Source: Weissella paramesenteroides ATCC 33313 (GTDB taxonomy: Bacteria > Bacillota > Bacilli > Lactobacillales > Lactobacillaceae). From it: a DNA stretch of 64,000 nt. The position numbers and the translations under genes were made by a program. The DNA lies in assembly GCF_000160575.1 (NCBI RefSeq), contig NZ_GG697129.1:447167-511166 (forward strand), written 5' to 3'. This document shows positions 45,057 to 53,945 of the stretch, piece after piece. The notes beneath the pieces were generated by a model, which worked only from the letters and a program-made list of their open reading frames with translations, made no database searches and was not told where the DNA came from. Each line of letters opens with the position of its first letter. Within the stretch, counting starts at the first letter, position 1.

Positions 45057-46034
45057 TTGACAACAACCAAACAAAAAGTATTATTCGAGCTACTGGCTCA
45101 TCAAGGCGAATGGCTTTCAGGCGATGAGTTAGCAACAGATCTGCAAATCAGTCGGGAAAGTATTTGGAAAGCGATTAATGCTTTAAAAAAGAAGCATCAT
45201 CAAATTGAAAGTCGAAAAAACTTAGGCTATCAATATATTGAAACACCAATGCTCGATAAAGACGTTGTTCATTATTATTTAGATAATCGTCTCGTCGATG
45301 ATGTATTTGTTGAACAAGAGGTAACTTCAACCCAACATCTGGCAAAGCAATATTTGACATCCCACCATATCCAAAAACCCGTTATTTTCGCTGCTGAATC
45401 TCAATCTAATGGCTATGGTCGCCGTGGTCGTGCCTTCTATTCACCAGCAACCAGTGGGCTATACTTCACGATCATCCTGCCAAATACGACAGATGATTGG
45501 TCACAAGTTGGTTTACTAACAACTAGTATGGCTGTTGTGATTGCCCAAACCTTAGAGCAATTCTTTCCTGATGAACAAATTGATTTAAAGTGGGTCAATG
45601 ATTTATTCATTAATGATAAAAAAGTTGGTGGCATTATTACTGAGGCAAATATTGAGCTAGAATCAAAATCAGCTTCAGCATTTATCATGGGTGTTGGTTT
45701 AAATTTAACGACTGATAATTTCCCTGAAGAATTATTAAACATTGCTCAGGGCATCAACAGTCAAGTTAAAGTAGATCGCAATCAATTACTGGTTACTTTG
45801 GCTAACCGAATTATTAACACCTATGAACATGGGGACATTCCCACGCTTCTAGCAGAGTACCGACATCGTTCTAATGTCATTGGGAAACGCGTCACTTTAA
45901 AACTAGGCAATAAAATGATAACCGGTACAGCAAAACAAATTGCCAATGATGGTGGCTTAATTATTGAGGATGAAAATGGCATTACAAAATCATTTACAAG
46001 TGGCGAAGTTATCAAAACAACCGTCTTCAGATAA
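45057..46034 (+). CDS. birA: Bifunctional biotin protein ligase/repressor BirA
   Basis: 325 residues. An N-terminal HTH (about 1-65; GDELATDLQISRESIWKAINALKK) is followed by the ligase domain with adenylate motif SNGYGRRGRAFYSP, KWVNDLFINDKKVGGI, and a C-terminal SH3-like domain. It biotinylates acyl carrier and carboxylase proteins and represses bioY. It starts at TTG 45057 with GGGAG at 8-nt spacing. The operator in front of bioY closes the regulatory loop. Confidence 0.93.
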   Translation: MTTTKQKVLFELLAHQGEWLSGDELATDLQISRESIWKAINALKKKHHQIESRKNLGYQYIETPMLDKDVVHYYLDNRLVDDVFVEQEVTSTQHLAKQYLTSHHIQKPVIFAAESQSNGYGRRGRAFYSPATSGLYFTIILPNTTDDWSQVGLLTTSMAVVIAQTLEQFFPDEQIDLKWVNDLFINDKKVGGIITEANIELESKSASAFIMGVGLNLTTDNFPEELLNIAQGINSQVKVDRNQLLVTLANRIINTYEHGDIPTLLAEYRHRSNVIGKRVTLKLGNKMITGTAKQIANDGGLIIEDENGITKSFTSGEVIKTTVFR

Positions 46035-46347
46035 AAACGATGCAAGCATAGTGATACATGGTATCCAATTGGATTCATACGGACGTTGTCTGCATTACCA
46101 TACCAACAATGATATTGTCGCCCTAAAATGTGCACAATGTCATCAATACTTCGCTTGCTACCAATGTCATGATGCAATCATGTCACATGAATTTATGCCT
46201 GCCAATCCTGAAGATAAATCAGTCATGTGCGGGGTTTGTCATCATATTATGAATTATCAGGATTATTCACAAAATTCATGTCCAAACTGTCACCATGCAT
46301 TTAATCCAAGATGTGCGCTACACCATGAGATTTATTTTGAATCATAA
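45976..46347 (+). CDS. CHY-type zinc-finger protein
   Basis: 123 residues. Residues about 30-123 form a CHY-type finger with at least eight Cys/His pairs: IHGIQLDSYGRCLHYH, LKCAQCHQYFACYQCHD, VMCGVCHH, SCPNCHHAFNPRCALHH. This pattern is that of the small bacterial zinc-binding CHY proteins; their exact role is not established. It starts inside the birA 3' end (59-nt overlap), with GAGG 6 nt upstream of ATG 45976. Confidence 0.82.
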   Translation: MALQNHLQVAKLSKQPSSDKNDASIVIHGIQLDSYGRCLHYHTNNDIVALKCAQCHQYFACYQCHDAIMSHEFMPANPEDKSVMCGVCHHIMNYQDYSQNSCPNCHHAFNPRCALHHEIYFES

Positions 46348-46360
46348 ATATCTTGATACA

Positions 46361-46424
46361 AAAATAGCTAAGCTGTCATTTTTTGAAATCTGTTCAGAAA
46401 ATGACTAGCTTAGCTATTTTTAAT
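46361..46424. terminator. Long bidirectional terminator after the CHY gene
   Basis: AAAATAGCTAAGCT/AGCTTAGCTATTTT outer stem with inner TCATTTT/AAAATGA pairing, T-run on both sides. Confidence 0.9.
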
Positions 46425-46454
46425 TTAAATATTTATTAGACAACAACGCCTGTT

Positions 46455-46946
46455 TTATGAAAACAGACGTAAGAAGGTATGATTCCAAATGCCTTCAAAA
46501 AATTTCCCAGTCTCTTCGGCAGTCATAAATTCATTATCGTTAGTAGCTACTAACCCACGATGCATGCTCAGCTGATAGTGCCTATCATGGGCAACTTTAA
46601 TCGTTGTATCAACACAGTATTCCGTCTGTGCACCACAGATTTCAATTTCCTGCACATTTAAATTTTCTAAAATTGATTGTAGTTCCGTATTAAAAAAGGC
46701 ATTAGGATGTGTTTTTTGAACAAAGAAATCCGTTGGCAAAACATCTAGCTCAGGAACTAATTCCCACGTTACCGTATTTCTGACAAGTTCTGCATCATTA
46801 TGCTGCACAAATATTATAGGATCTGCTGTCTTTCTGTATGCTTTGATACGCTCATTCACACCTTGAATCAAAGAATCATAATTATAAATACGTCCATCTT
46901 CATTACAAACACCATTCTGTAAATCAATAACTAATAATGCTTTCAT
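46455..46946 (-). CDS. Isochorismatase-family cysteine hydrolase
   Basis: 163 residues. The triad is visible: Asp in VIDLQNG, Lys in QKTHPNAFF, nucleophile Cys in GAQTEYCVDTTIK. The fold covers nicotinamidases and related amidases. It lacks the clear nicotinamidase metal-histidine pattern, so nicotinamide is not assumed. The start at 46946 is set by AGGAGGCACTG. Confidence 0.85.
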   Translation of the reverse strand: MKALLVIDLQNGVCNEDGRIYNYDSLIQGVNERIKAYRKTADPIIFVQHNDAELVRNTVTWELVPELDVLPTDFFVQKTHPNAFFNTELQSILENLNVQEIEICGAQTEYCVDTTIKVAHDRHYQLSMHRGLVATNDNEFMTAEETGKFFEGIWNHTFLRLFS

Positions 46947-47062
46947 CAGTGCCTCCTTTTTGCATACGGTCAACTTAACTTTAATTTAGAATACAATATT
47001 CTTATCTGAGTCACTAGTATTAGCAATTATTGTTTAGTATTGACTTCTAAAAATTTTTATAT

Positions 47063-47098
47063 AAAAAACACAAACCCAAATGACTTAGGTTTGTGCTA
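47063..47098 (-). terminator. nanE terminator
   Basis: CACAAACC/GGTTTGTG stem with a T6 run on the minus strand (47061-47067). Confidence 0.85.
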
Positions 47099-47106
47099 TC
47101 TATTGA

Positions 47107-47796
47107 TTAATCTAGCTCTCTTACAAAACGTTCCGTAATCTCTTTTGGTCGTGTAATTGCTCCACCAACAACAATTCCTGCAACACCCATTGCTTGAATC
47201 TTTTTGGCTTCTTCAGGTGTATGAATTTTACCTTCTGCAATCACATCAATGCCGTGGTCAACTAATTGTTGAATCAACTTATAATTTGGACCATCAATCT
47301 TTTCACTATCTGCAGTATAACCCGCCAGCGTTGTACCAACAAAATCAACACCAGCTTGCCATGCATTCAGCCCATCCGCAAAAGTTGCAATATCAGCCAT
47401 TAGCAATTGACCAGGATATTTCGCTTTGATTTGGCCAATAAATTCACTGACTGTTAACCCATCATGCCGTGAACGAAGTGTACCATCAAATGCAATCACA
47501 TCAGGCTTAACTGTCATCAACTCATCAATTTCTTGCATAGTCGCCGTAATATATGGCTCTTCTGGTGGATAATCACGCTTAATGATGCCAATAACAGGTA
47601 AATTAACCAAATCCTTAATTTCTCGTATATCCCGCACTGAATTTGCACGAATACCAACTGCACCACCTTGTTGTGCTGCTAGTGCCAAAAGTGGCATCAC
47701 ACCACCTTTTTCAGTATACAATGGTTCACCTGGCAACGCCTGACATGAAACAATCAGTCCATTGGCAATTTGACGCATTAATGCTTGTTTATCCAT
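47107..47796 (-). CDS. nanE: N-acetylmannosamine-6-phosphate 2-epimerase
   Basis: 229 residues, TIM-barrel. NanE motifs include [43 protein letters not shown] and [16 protein letters not shown]. It converts ManNAc-6-P to GlcNAc-6-P in sialic acid or ManNAc use. No other nan genes are near; the upstream neighbour on the same strand is a nucleoside hydrolase (34-nt gap). The start follows GGGGGAGTAACTTGAA. Confidence 0.92.
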   Translation of the reverse strand: MDKQALMRQIANGLIVSCQALPGEPLYTEKGGVMPLLALAAQQGGAVGIRANSVRDIREIKDLVNLPVIGIIKRDYPPEEPYITATMQEIDELMTVKPDVIAFDGTLRSRHDGLTVSEFIGQIKAKYPGQLLMADIATFADGLNAWQAGVDFVGTTLAGYTADSEKIDGPNYKLIQQLVDHGIDVIAEGKIHTPEEAKKIQAMGVAGIVVGGAITRPKEITERFVRELD

Positions 47797-47830
47797 TTCA
47801 AGTTACTCCCCCTAATCGTTAAACAATTGA

Positions 47831-48772
47831 TTACTTTTTGTCCCCTAGTTTGGCCAACTCATCAATCTTGTCATAAAAGGCCTCTGCATCAACACTGGTA
47901 ACAAAAGTAATTTCGCGTCCATCATCAGTTTGATATGTTCTACCCTCGGAAGCACCAGTTGTGATAACATCAGTCTTTACTTGCACTGATTCAACTAGTT
48001 CTGGATAACGACTAGCAAGCGTTGTCAGAACATCCCATAAATAATAAATAGAATTTGCTTCAAATGAATGAACTAACGAATATCCTTGACCAATTAAATC
48101 CAGGGCTGGGTGCTGACGTTGTGTTGCCCAACGCATCCGCAATTCAGAGGTTAATGGCACTTGATCAGTACTATCAAGTCCCACCATGATAATCTTCAAA
48201 TCAGAATCCCAAACTTTTTTTACCGCTTCCGCATCCCAATAAGCATTCCATTCCATCGTGTCATCAGCACCTGGTTCAGCAACGTTACCCTTGCTGTTCA
48301 AAGCACCGCCCATCCAATGTACACTTTCAATGTTTTTGGTAATACTTGGATCAACCTCTAACGCGCGTGCTAAATCTGAAAGTGGTCCAGTCATCACAAC
48401 TGTTACTTTATCATCAGATGATTTAATTTTATCAATCATATCCAAATGACCTGGCTTTGCAGCAACTGGCATCTTTGGTTCACCATGCTCATTTAAAATA
48501 GGAAAATCATCAAAGGAGAAAGAACTCAATCGCCACTCCTTTGGAAACTGATGAACAGCTCGCGAGTTTGATTTGGCAATGTCCGCAGGTTGACGACCTT
48601 CATGACCAAATAGATCAACAATTTTGCGTGATGCTGAGACTGATGGGTCAACATACCCATCCGCATCTGTCACGCCGACCCCTAATAAGTTTACATCTGG
48701 CATTTGCAACAAAAGTAATAATGACACTAGGTCATCAACGTTCCCATCATGATTGAAATACACATTCTTCAT
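47831..48772 (-). CDS. Nucleoside hydrolase (inosine-uridine preferring family)
   Basis: 313 residues. The N-terminal calcium/aspartate cluster reads NHDGNVDDLVSLLLL, a variant of the usual DTDPGxDD. Later landmarks are VVMTGPLSDLARAL, HWMGGAL and WNAYWDAEA. It cleaves the N-glycosidic bond of a nucleoside to base plus ribose. The altered motif (HDGNVDD) places it in a divergent subgroup, and substrate is uncertain. It is probably co-transcribed with nanE. Confidence 0.85.
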   Translation of the reverse strand: MKNVYFNHDGNVDDLVSLLLLLQMPDVNLLGVGVTDADGYVDPSVSASRKIVDLFGHEGRQPADIAKSNSRAVHQFPKEWRLSSFSFDDFPILNEHGEPKMPVAAKPGHLDMIDKIKSSDDKVTVVMTGPLSDLARALEVDPSITKNIESVHWMGGALNSKGNVAEPGADDTMEWNAYWDAEAVKKVWDSDLKIIMVGLDSTDQVPLTSELRMRWATQRQHPALDLIGQGYSLVHSFEANSIYYLWDVLTTLASRYPELVESVQVKTDVITTGASEGRTYQTDDGREITFVTSVDAEAFYDKIDELAKLGDKK

Positions 48773-48957
48773 TACAATTTCCCCACTAATTTGCTTATTT
48801 TCTTTAAAGATTACGGAATTTCATTGTTATCGTCAAGCTAAAGTTATCTCTATCTGAATAATGATAGTAAATTATCGTATTAAACTTGGATATATTATGA
48901 CTAGGAATATGCTAACATTAAGCATTAGAGATCTAAATTTTTCAGGAGGTAAAATTA

Positions 48958-49416
48958 ATGGTGCCAGAAGTTACCCTTAATATTAAAGATACTAGTGAAT
49001 TGACCGCTTCAGAACTAATTACAATTATGCAAGCACGTACCAAAGTTTTTGTTGTAGAACAGAATTGCGCCTATCAAGAAGTTGATGATGCAGATTTTAA
49101 TGCTCGTCACGTATATTTTACAAATCACCAAGAGCTAATTGCCTATACACGTATTATTTCTGATGGCAATCCAAACTACATTCGCTTTGGGCGTGTACTA
49201 GTCGCTGCACCTTATCGTAAACAACATTTTGGTCGCCAAATCGTAACCGAGACAATCAAAGAAATCCAACATCTTTACCCAGAAAAAGGCATTAAAATTG
49301 GGGCACAAAATTATTTACGTAAATTCTATGAATCATTTGGCTTTCAGGCCGTTTCCGACGTCTATTTGGAAGATGACATTCCCCATATTGACATGATTTT
49401 AAGTGGAGGACATTAG
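48958..49416 (+). CDS. GNAT N-acetyltransferase, ElaA-like
   Basis: 152 residues. ElaA-type features: LITIMQARTKVFVVEQNCAYQEVDDAD, YTRIISDG, IRFGRVLVAAPYRKQHFGRQIV (acetyl-CoA loop) and KIGAQNYLRKFYESFGF (ends only). Substrate unknown. The promoter TTGGAT...TATGCT lies about 50 nt upstream and the ribosome site is AGGAGG. The next gene starts 2 nt after its stop. Confidence 0.88.
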   Translation: MVPEVTLNIKDTSELTASELITIMQARTKVFVVEQNCAYQEVDDADFNARHVYFTNHQELIAYTRIISDGNPNYIRFGRVLVAAPYRKQHFGRQIVTETIKEIQHLYPEKGIKIGAQNYLRKFYESFGFQAVSDVYLEDDIPHIDMILSGGH

Positions 49417-49418
49417 TT

Positions 49419-50015
49419 GTGCAATATCTTGTTTTAATTGGGGCACTATGCTCAATTGTATTTGGATCCGTTTATCTCATTTCAACCATCCAGGGTAAAG
49501 TACAACCTAACAAGGTAACCTGGTTATTATGGGCAGTGTCTCCAATGATTTCAGTCATTGCGACTATTTCTGCAACGGGTTTTGATTGGGCTATTTTACC
49601 AGTATTTATGGCTGGATTTATGCCTATGTTAGTTTTTATCGCATCATTATTTAACAAATCCGCCTACTGGCAATTAAATCTACTTGATTATCTTTGTGGT
49701 ATTGTTGCTATCTTCGCAATAATTATTTGGCATCTAACTAATGATCCCATTCTTGCCATTATTTTTTCAATTCTTAGTGATGCAATTGCCTCCGTACCAA
49801 CGTTACATAAGGCTTGGTTTTATCCGAACAGTGAAGCGCCCATTTATTACATGGGTGGTGTTTTCTCATCCACTACCGGAATTTTAGCTGCTACAACTCA
49901 TTGGTCATTTAGTACAGCATCCTTCCCCATTTATTTATTAATATTAAACACTTCATTAATGTTAATTGTGATACGTAGAAAATCTGCATTAGCAAACAAT
50001 AAAATGATGTTCTAA
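49419..50015 (+). CDS. Polytopic membrane protein of unknown function (PQ-loop-like repeats)
   Basis: 198 residues with about seven hydrophobic segments. Two similar motifs occur, GKVQPNKVTWLLWAVSPM (about 26-43) and DAIASVPTLHKAWFYPNSE (about 126-144), recalling the duplicated PQ-loop/SWEET arrangement, though the identity is weak. The start is GTG at 49419, with GTGGAGGA in the GNAT 3' end as ribosome site, so it is translationally coupled to that gene. No function inferred. Confidence 0.7.
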   Translation: MQYLVLIGALCSIVFGSVYLISTIQGKVQPNKVTWLLWAVSPMISVIATISATGFDWAILPVFMAGFMPMLVFIASLFNKSAYWQLNLLDYLCGIVAIFAIIIWHLTNDPILAIIFSILSDAIASVPTLHKAWFYPNSEAPIYYMGGVFSSTTGILAATTHWSFSTASFPIYLLILNTSLMLIVIRRKSALANNKMMF

Positions 50016-50065
50016 TCATGCAACGCATTACGCAACATAATTCTGGTAAAATAGATATGTAGACG

Positions 50066-50079
50066 TGAAAGCGTTTTAA
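50066..50079 (+). promoter_or_regulatory. cre-like box before panE
   Basis: TGAAAGCGTTTTAA, one mismatch to the cre consensus, 16 nt upstream of the panE start codon. Weak evidence. Confidence 0.35.
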
Positions 50080-50094
50080 AAGAAAGGATACATC

Positions 50095-51024
50095 ATGAAA
50101 ATAGCAATTGCAGGTAGTGGCGCAATGGGGAGTCGTTTTGGTTATATGCTGCATCAAGCAGGCAACCAAGTTACCTTGATTGATTTATGGCCTGAGCATA
50201 TTTCAACTATCAATACAAAAGGGCTTTCAGTAGAATCTGCTGGTGAACAAAAATTTGTGAGAATTCCAGCCGCTTTCCCTGAAGACGTTCACGCTGATTT
50301 TGACTTAATTTTATTATTCACAAAAGCTATGCAGCTAAGTGATATGTTAAAGAAAATTGCACACTTACTAACTGAGAATACTGCTGTCCTATGTTTATCA
50401 AATGGTATCGGAAACTTAGAGAACATCCAAAAGGTTGCACCTGACATAGACTTATTAGTCGGTACAACGCTTTGGACCAGCGAATTAGTTGGCCCAGGTT
50501 CTGTTATTCTAAACGGTTCTGGCTATATTGAGTTCCAAGCAATTGAAAATGTTTCACATGAAACAGTCAATAAAATTAATGATGTTCTAAACGCAGCTGG
50601 CTTAAATGCTCGCCCAAGTAATAACGTCTTATTATCAATTTGGAAAAAAGCCTGCCTAAACGGGGTACTGAATACCCTCTGCACGATTCTAGATTGTAAA
50701 ATTATGGAACTTAACAAAAGCCAATATACATCAGTATTAACAAAACGCATTGTTGCTGAATTTGAAGCTGTCGCAAAGGCTAAAGATATTCCTTTAACTG
50801 CCGAGCTTGCTTTAAAAACTATTGATGCATCACTAGCACCAGATCAAGCGGGCGACCACTATCCATCAATGCATCAAGATATTGCATCTGGACGGCGTAC
50901 TGAGATTGATTATTTGAATGGTGCAATCGCAAGAATGGGAAAAGAACTTAATATTCCCACTCCTACCAACACATTAATTACTGAATTAATTCATGCTCGT
51001 GAGGATATTGCCGTTAAAAATTAA
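50095..51024 (+). CDS. panE: 2-dehydropantoate 2-reductase (ketopantoate reductase family)
   Basis: 309 residues. NADPH-binding AGSGAMGSRFG starts the chain. LCLSNGIGNLE, the catalytic-lysine motif SIWKKACLNGVLNTLC and the C-terminal PSMHQDIASGRRTEIDYLNG are diagnostic. It reduces ketopantoate to pantoate for CoA synthesis; some LAB members act on branched keto acids instead. The codons at 50550-50565 contain a parS-like sequence. Ribosome site AGAAAGGA. Confidence 0.85.
   Translation: MKIAIAGSGAMGSRFGYMLHQAGNQVTLIDLWPEHISTINTKGLSVESAGEQKFVRIPAAFPEDVHADFDLILLFTKAMQLSDMLKKIAHLLTENTAVLCLSNGIGNLENIQKVAPDIDLLVGTTLWTSELVGPGSVILNGSGYIEFQAIENVSHETVNKINDVLNAAGLNARPSNNVLLSIWKKACLNGVLNTLCTILDCKIMELNKSQYTSVLTKRIVAEFEAVAKAKDIPLTAELALKTIDASLAPDQAGDHYPSMHQDIASGRRTEIDYLNGAIARMGKELNIPTPTNTLITELIHAREDIAVKN
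50550..50565. other. parS-like site inside panE
   Basis: TGTTTCACATGAAACA, one mismatch to the consensus. Confidence 0.65.
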
Positions 51025-51027
51025 ACA

Positions 51028-51076
51028 AAAACAAGTGGTTGGAACAGATATTTTGTTCCAACCACTTGTTTTTAAA
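51028..51076. terminator. Bidirectional terminator panE/AKR (GTTGGAACA family)
   Basis: ACAAGTGGTTGGAACA pairs with TGTTCCAACCACTTGT around a short loop, T-runs on both sides. Confidence 0.92.
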
Positions 51077-51080
51077 TTCA

Positions 51081-51932
51081 TTAATTAATTGCCAATGGCA
51101 CTTTATGATTTGGTTTTGGATACTCTTGATCTAACCGTTTAAGCTCTGCAGGGGTTAGTTCGAGTTTGGTTGCTTGCATATTTGCTGTAGCATGTTCTGG
51201 ATTATTGGTCTGTGGAATGGCAATCGTCTGTCCATTTCGTATAATCCAAGCTAGTAACAACACATATGGTGTCACATCATGTTGATCAGCAATTTCCCTA
51301 ACCACTTGGTTAGTCAACATTGAAGTACCCAGCTCATTTTGTTTACCACCAACTGGACTATAAGCAATCAAGGGTACCTGATGTTCATCTTGCCAAGGTA
51401 GCAAATCATACTCAATTCCCCGTTCCTCAATATTATAAAGATCTTCGTTAACAGCGGCGTACTTTCCGGCAGGCAACTCCCAGAGTTCTTCCATATCTGC
51501 AACATCAAAATTTGAGACACCCCAAGCTTTAATTTTGCCAATCTGCTTCATACGATCTAATTCAGCAATAGTTTCAGCCAAAGGGGCACTACCTCGCCAA
51601 TGATAAAGGTAAAGGTCAAGATAGTCTGTTTTTAACCGATGTAATGTCTCATCTAAATGACGCGCCAATTTCGCCTGAGATGCATTATTTGGCAATACCT
51701 TTGAAACTAAATAAATCTCATCACGTTGGTAAGGTGCTAGCGCCTTCCCAACCAACGTTTCTGATTTACCCGAACCATACATTTCGGCTGTATCAATTAA
51801 CCGAGCACCGGCATCTAATCCGCTACGAATGGCATTGATTTCACGTTGCTCTTGTGATGGATCTTCTCCCATATGCCATGTTCCAATTCCAATTGCTGGT
51901 ACTTCTACACCTGCTAATGTCACTTTCTTCAT
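51081..51932 (-). CDS. Aldo/keto reductase
   Basis: 283 residues, (beta/alpha)8 barrel. Catalytic tetrad visible: Asp and Tyr in LIDTAEMYGSGKSE, Lys in LVSKVLP, His in YLYHWRGSAPL. It reduces aldehydes/ketones with NADPH; the substrate is unknown. The start at 51932 has GGAG at 6-nt spacing; the upstream TTG at 51944 is not supported. Confidence 0.9.
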   Translation of the reverse strand: MKKVTLAGVEVPAIGIGTWHMGEDPSQEQREINAIRSGLDAGARLIDTAEMYGSGKSETLVGKALAPYQRDEIYLVSKVLPNNASQAKLARHLDETLHRLKTDYLDLYLYHWRGSAPLAETIAELDRMKQIGKIKAWGVSNFDVADMEELWELPAGKYAAVNEDLYNIEERGIEYDLLPWQDEHQVPLIAYSPVGGKQNELGTSMLTNQVVREIADQHDVTPYVLLLAWIIRNGQTIAIPQTNNPEHATANMQATKLELTPAELKRLDQEYPKPNHKVPLAIN

Positions 51933-52024
51933 CGCATTCTCCAATCTAGCATACTAATATAATTACTACACTTCGAGTCTAACTAAAAGCACCATTGAAT
52001 ACAATCAATACCATTTGAGAACTA

Positions 52025-52891
52025 TTAATAATCTAACTTATTCATCTTATTAGAAATTCTGTATTCGACAACTAAGACGATAATTAAAAAAAGTACAAAC
52101 AAACCAATTGTGGTCATTAACGATTGGTTAAAGTTCAATAGATGATCCCATTTTAATTGAATTCCTAACTCTTCAGAAAACTCATTTCGTTGTGCCACTT
52201 TAGGAAAAAGGTCTACCATATCATCGTTTAAAAGCGTTTGACGATAGAGTGACGCAACGTACGAGCCAGGAGTCAATTTAACTAAAAATTGGGCAAATTC
52301 AGGTAATATACCAATTGGTATATATGCACCAACTAAAAATCCAGAAACTGTTCCAACAAGACTAGCAATAGCATTTAATGTATTTCTGTTATGAACAAAT
52401 ATCATAATGACAGTACTAACAAGTGCATTTACCACTGATCCTAGTACCATCAAGCTGACTAACATAACAATTTTTGACAATGCAATGCTCAAATCATCTA
52501 CAAAATGAAAATAAACATACATCACTACAAAAACGACAATTTGCATAATGTAACTAATTACTGCTGCACTCAAAACGTAGCCAAAGGTTAATTTAAATCG
52601 ACTAGTTCCCGTTAAAATAAAATCATTTTCTGTATCTTTTTCATGATCTTCAACTTTTTGACTCAAAGCGGATAACGTCGTAGTTATGGCTGTAATCCCT
52701 AACGTACCACCAATCAGCCACAAATCTAAGAATACAGTATGTCCGGGTATTCTACCCCAATTACCGGCAATCGTATCTTTTAAAAACGCAATGTATAAAA
52801 TAAAAGATATTATAGCTGCTAGTAATGAAAAGAAAACACCCGATTTATTGCGGAAGTACAACAGCAAATTTCGATAACATAGTATGAACAT
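52025..52891 (-). CDS. ABC-2 type permease
   Basis: 288 residues with six hydrophobic helices and the ABC2 pattern around GFLVGAYIPIGILPEFAQFLVKLTPGSYVASLYRQ (ends only). The substrate is unknown; drug or polymer export is typical. It follows its ATPase by a single nucleotide and shares its promoter. Confidence 0.88.
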   Translation of the reverse strand: MFILCYRNLLLYFRNKSGVFFSLLAAIISFILYIAFLKDTIAGNWGRIPGHTVFLDLWLIGGTLGITAITTTLSALSQKVEDHEKDTENDFILTGTSRFKLTFGYVLSAAVISYIMQIVVFVVMYVYFHFVDDLSIALSKIVMLVSLMVLGSVVNALVSTVIMIFVHNRNTLNAIASLVGTVSGFLVGAYIPIGILPEFAQFLVKLTPGSYVASLYRQTLLNDDMVDLFPKVAQRNEFSEELGIQLKWDHLLNFNQSLMTTIGLFVLFLIIVLVVEYRISNKMNKLDY

Positions 52892-52892
52892 A

Positions 52893-53759
52893 TCAATGCA
52901 TCTCCTTTCCTGTTAAGGCAATGAATGCATCATCAATCGTACCCTCCCGATATTCAAAATGCGTTATGCACGGTTCAACCTCACGTAAAATACGTAAGGT
53001 TTCTTTCGTATTCTCTGGCATAAGTTGCAATTTATTTTTTGCAATAACGGCATACTGTACTGAAGTCAGCTTCTCTTTAATAACTGCCATGTTATTGGTT
53101 TCCAAAATGAGTTGATTTTTAGCATATTGATATTTCAAATCCGTTGCTGAGCCATGCGCAATTAATTTCCCTTGATCAATAATAAAAATCATATCTGACT
53201 GATCTGCTTCTTCTAAGTAGTGCGTTGTCAAAACAACTGTTAATTTTTCTTCTTGGCGTAATTTTGTTAAAATTTCCCAAATCACTTTTCTCGTCTGAAT
53301 ATCTAATCCAGCCGTTGGTTCATCTAAGAACAAAATATCTGGATCACCTATTAACGCCCGTGCAATGTCAGTCCGTCGTCTTTGCCCACCAGAAAGCTGA
53401 CCATAGCGCTTATTAGCAAATGAACTAACACCTAATTTATGCATCACTTGATCAATTTCTGATTTATCTGCTTTACCGGTCATTTTCTGACGAATATTTA
53501 AATTTTCCGACACTGTTAACTCTGCATCTAATACACTTGTTTGGAATACCACACCAATCTTTGGTGTTTTTGTATGATAAATAATTTTGCCACTTGTTGG
53601 TGACAATAAACCAAGTAACATCGATATTGTTGTGGATTTTCCCGCACCATTCGGACCAAGAATTGCCGTAAAACTCCCCTGATCAATTGACATATCTAGC
53701 TTATCAACAGCAACTTGATCACCAAAAACTTTCGTAAGCCCTTTTGTTTCTAAATACAT
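52893..53759 (-). CDS. ABC-2 exporter ATPase
   Basis: 288 residues. Walker A GPNGAGKSTTISML, Q-loop VVFQTSVLDAE, signature LSGGQRRRTDIARALIG, Walker B ILFLDEPTAGLD, and a C-terminal regulatory tail ending with the FEYREGTIDDAFIALTG motif of DrrA-like drug-export ATPases. It pairs with the permease at 52025-52891. No regulator adjoins. Confidence 0.92.
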   Translation of the reverse strand: MYLETKGLTKVFGDQVAVDKLDMSIDQGSFTAILGPNGAGKSTTISMLLGLLSPTSGKIIYHTKTPKIGVVFQTSVLDAELTVSENLNIRQKMTGKADKSEIDQVMHKLGVSSFANKRYGQLSGGQRRRTDIARALIGDPDILFLDEPTAGLDIQTRKVIWEILTKLRQEEKLTVVLTTHYLEEADQSDMIFIIDQGKLIAHGSATDLKYQYAKNQLILETNNMAVIKEKLTSVQYAVIAKNKLQLMPENTKETLRILREVEPCITHFEYREGTIDDAFIALTGKEMH

Positions 53760-53886
53760 CCTACTCCCCTCTCAAATGATGATATTTCCCACTAGCTTAC
53801 CTACTATTATACCGGCATTTTTACTACATTCTGTCATTTACAATGATTGGTCTATTTATTTAGAAAATCGGTCATATTCTAGACAT

Positions 53887-53932
53887 AAAAAAGACGATAG
53901 GTCGTCGATAAACATCGATAAGCTACCGTCTA
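53887..53932 (-). terminator. Terminator of the sugar MFS gene
   Basis: AGACGgTAG/CTAtCGTCT stem with inner TATCGA pairing, TTTTTT tail on the minus strand. Confidence 0.75.
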
Positions 53933-53945
53933 AAATTTTCATTAA

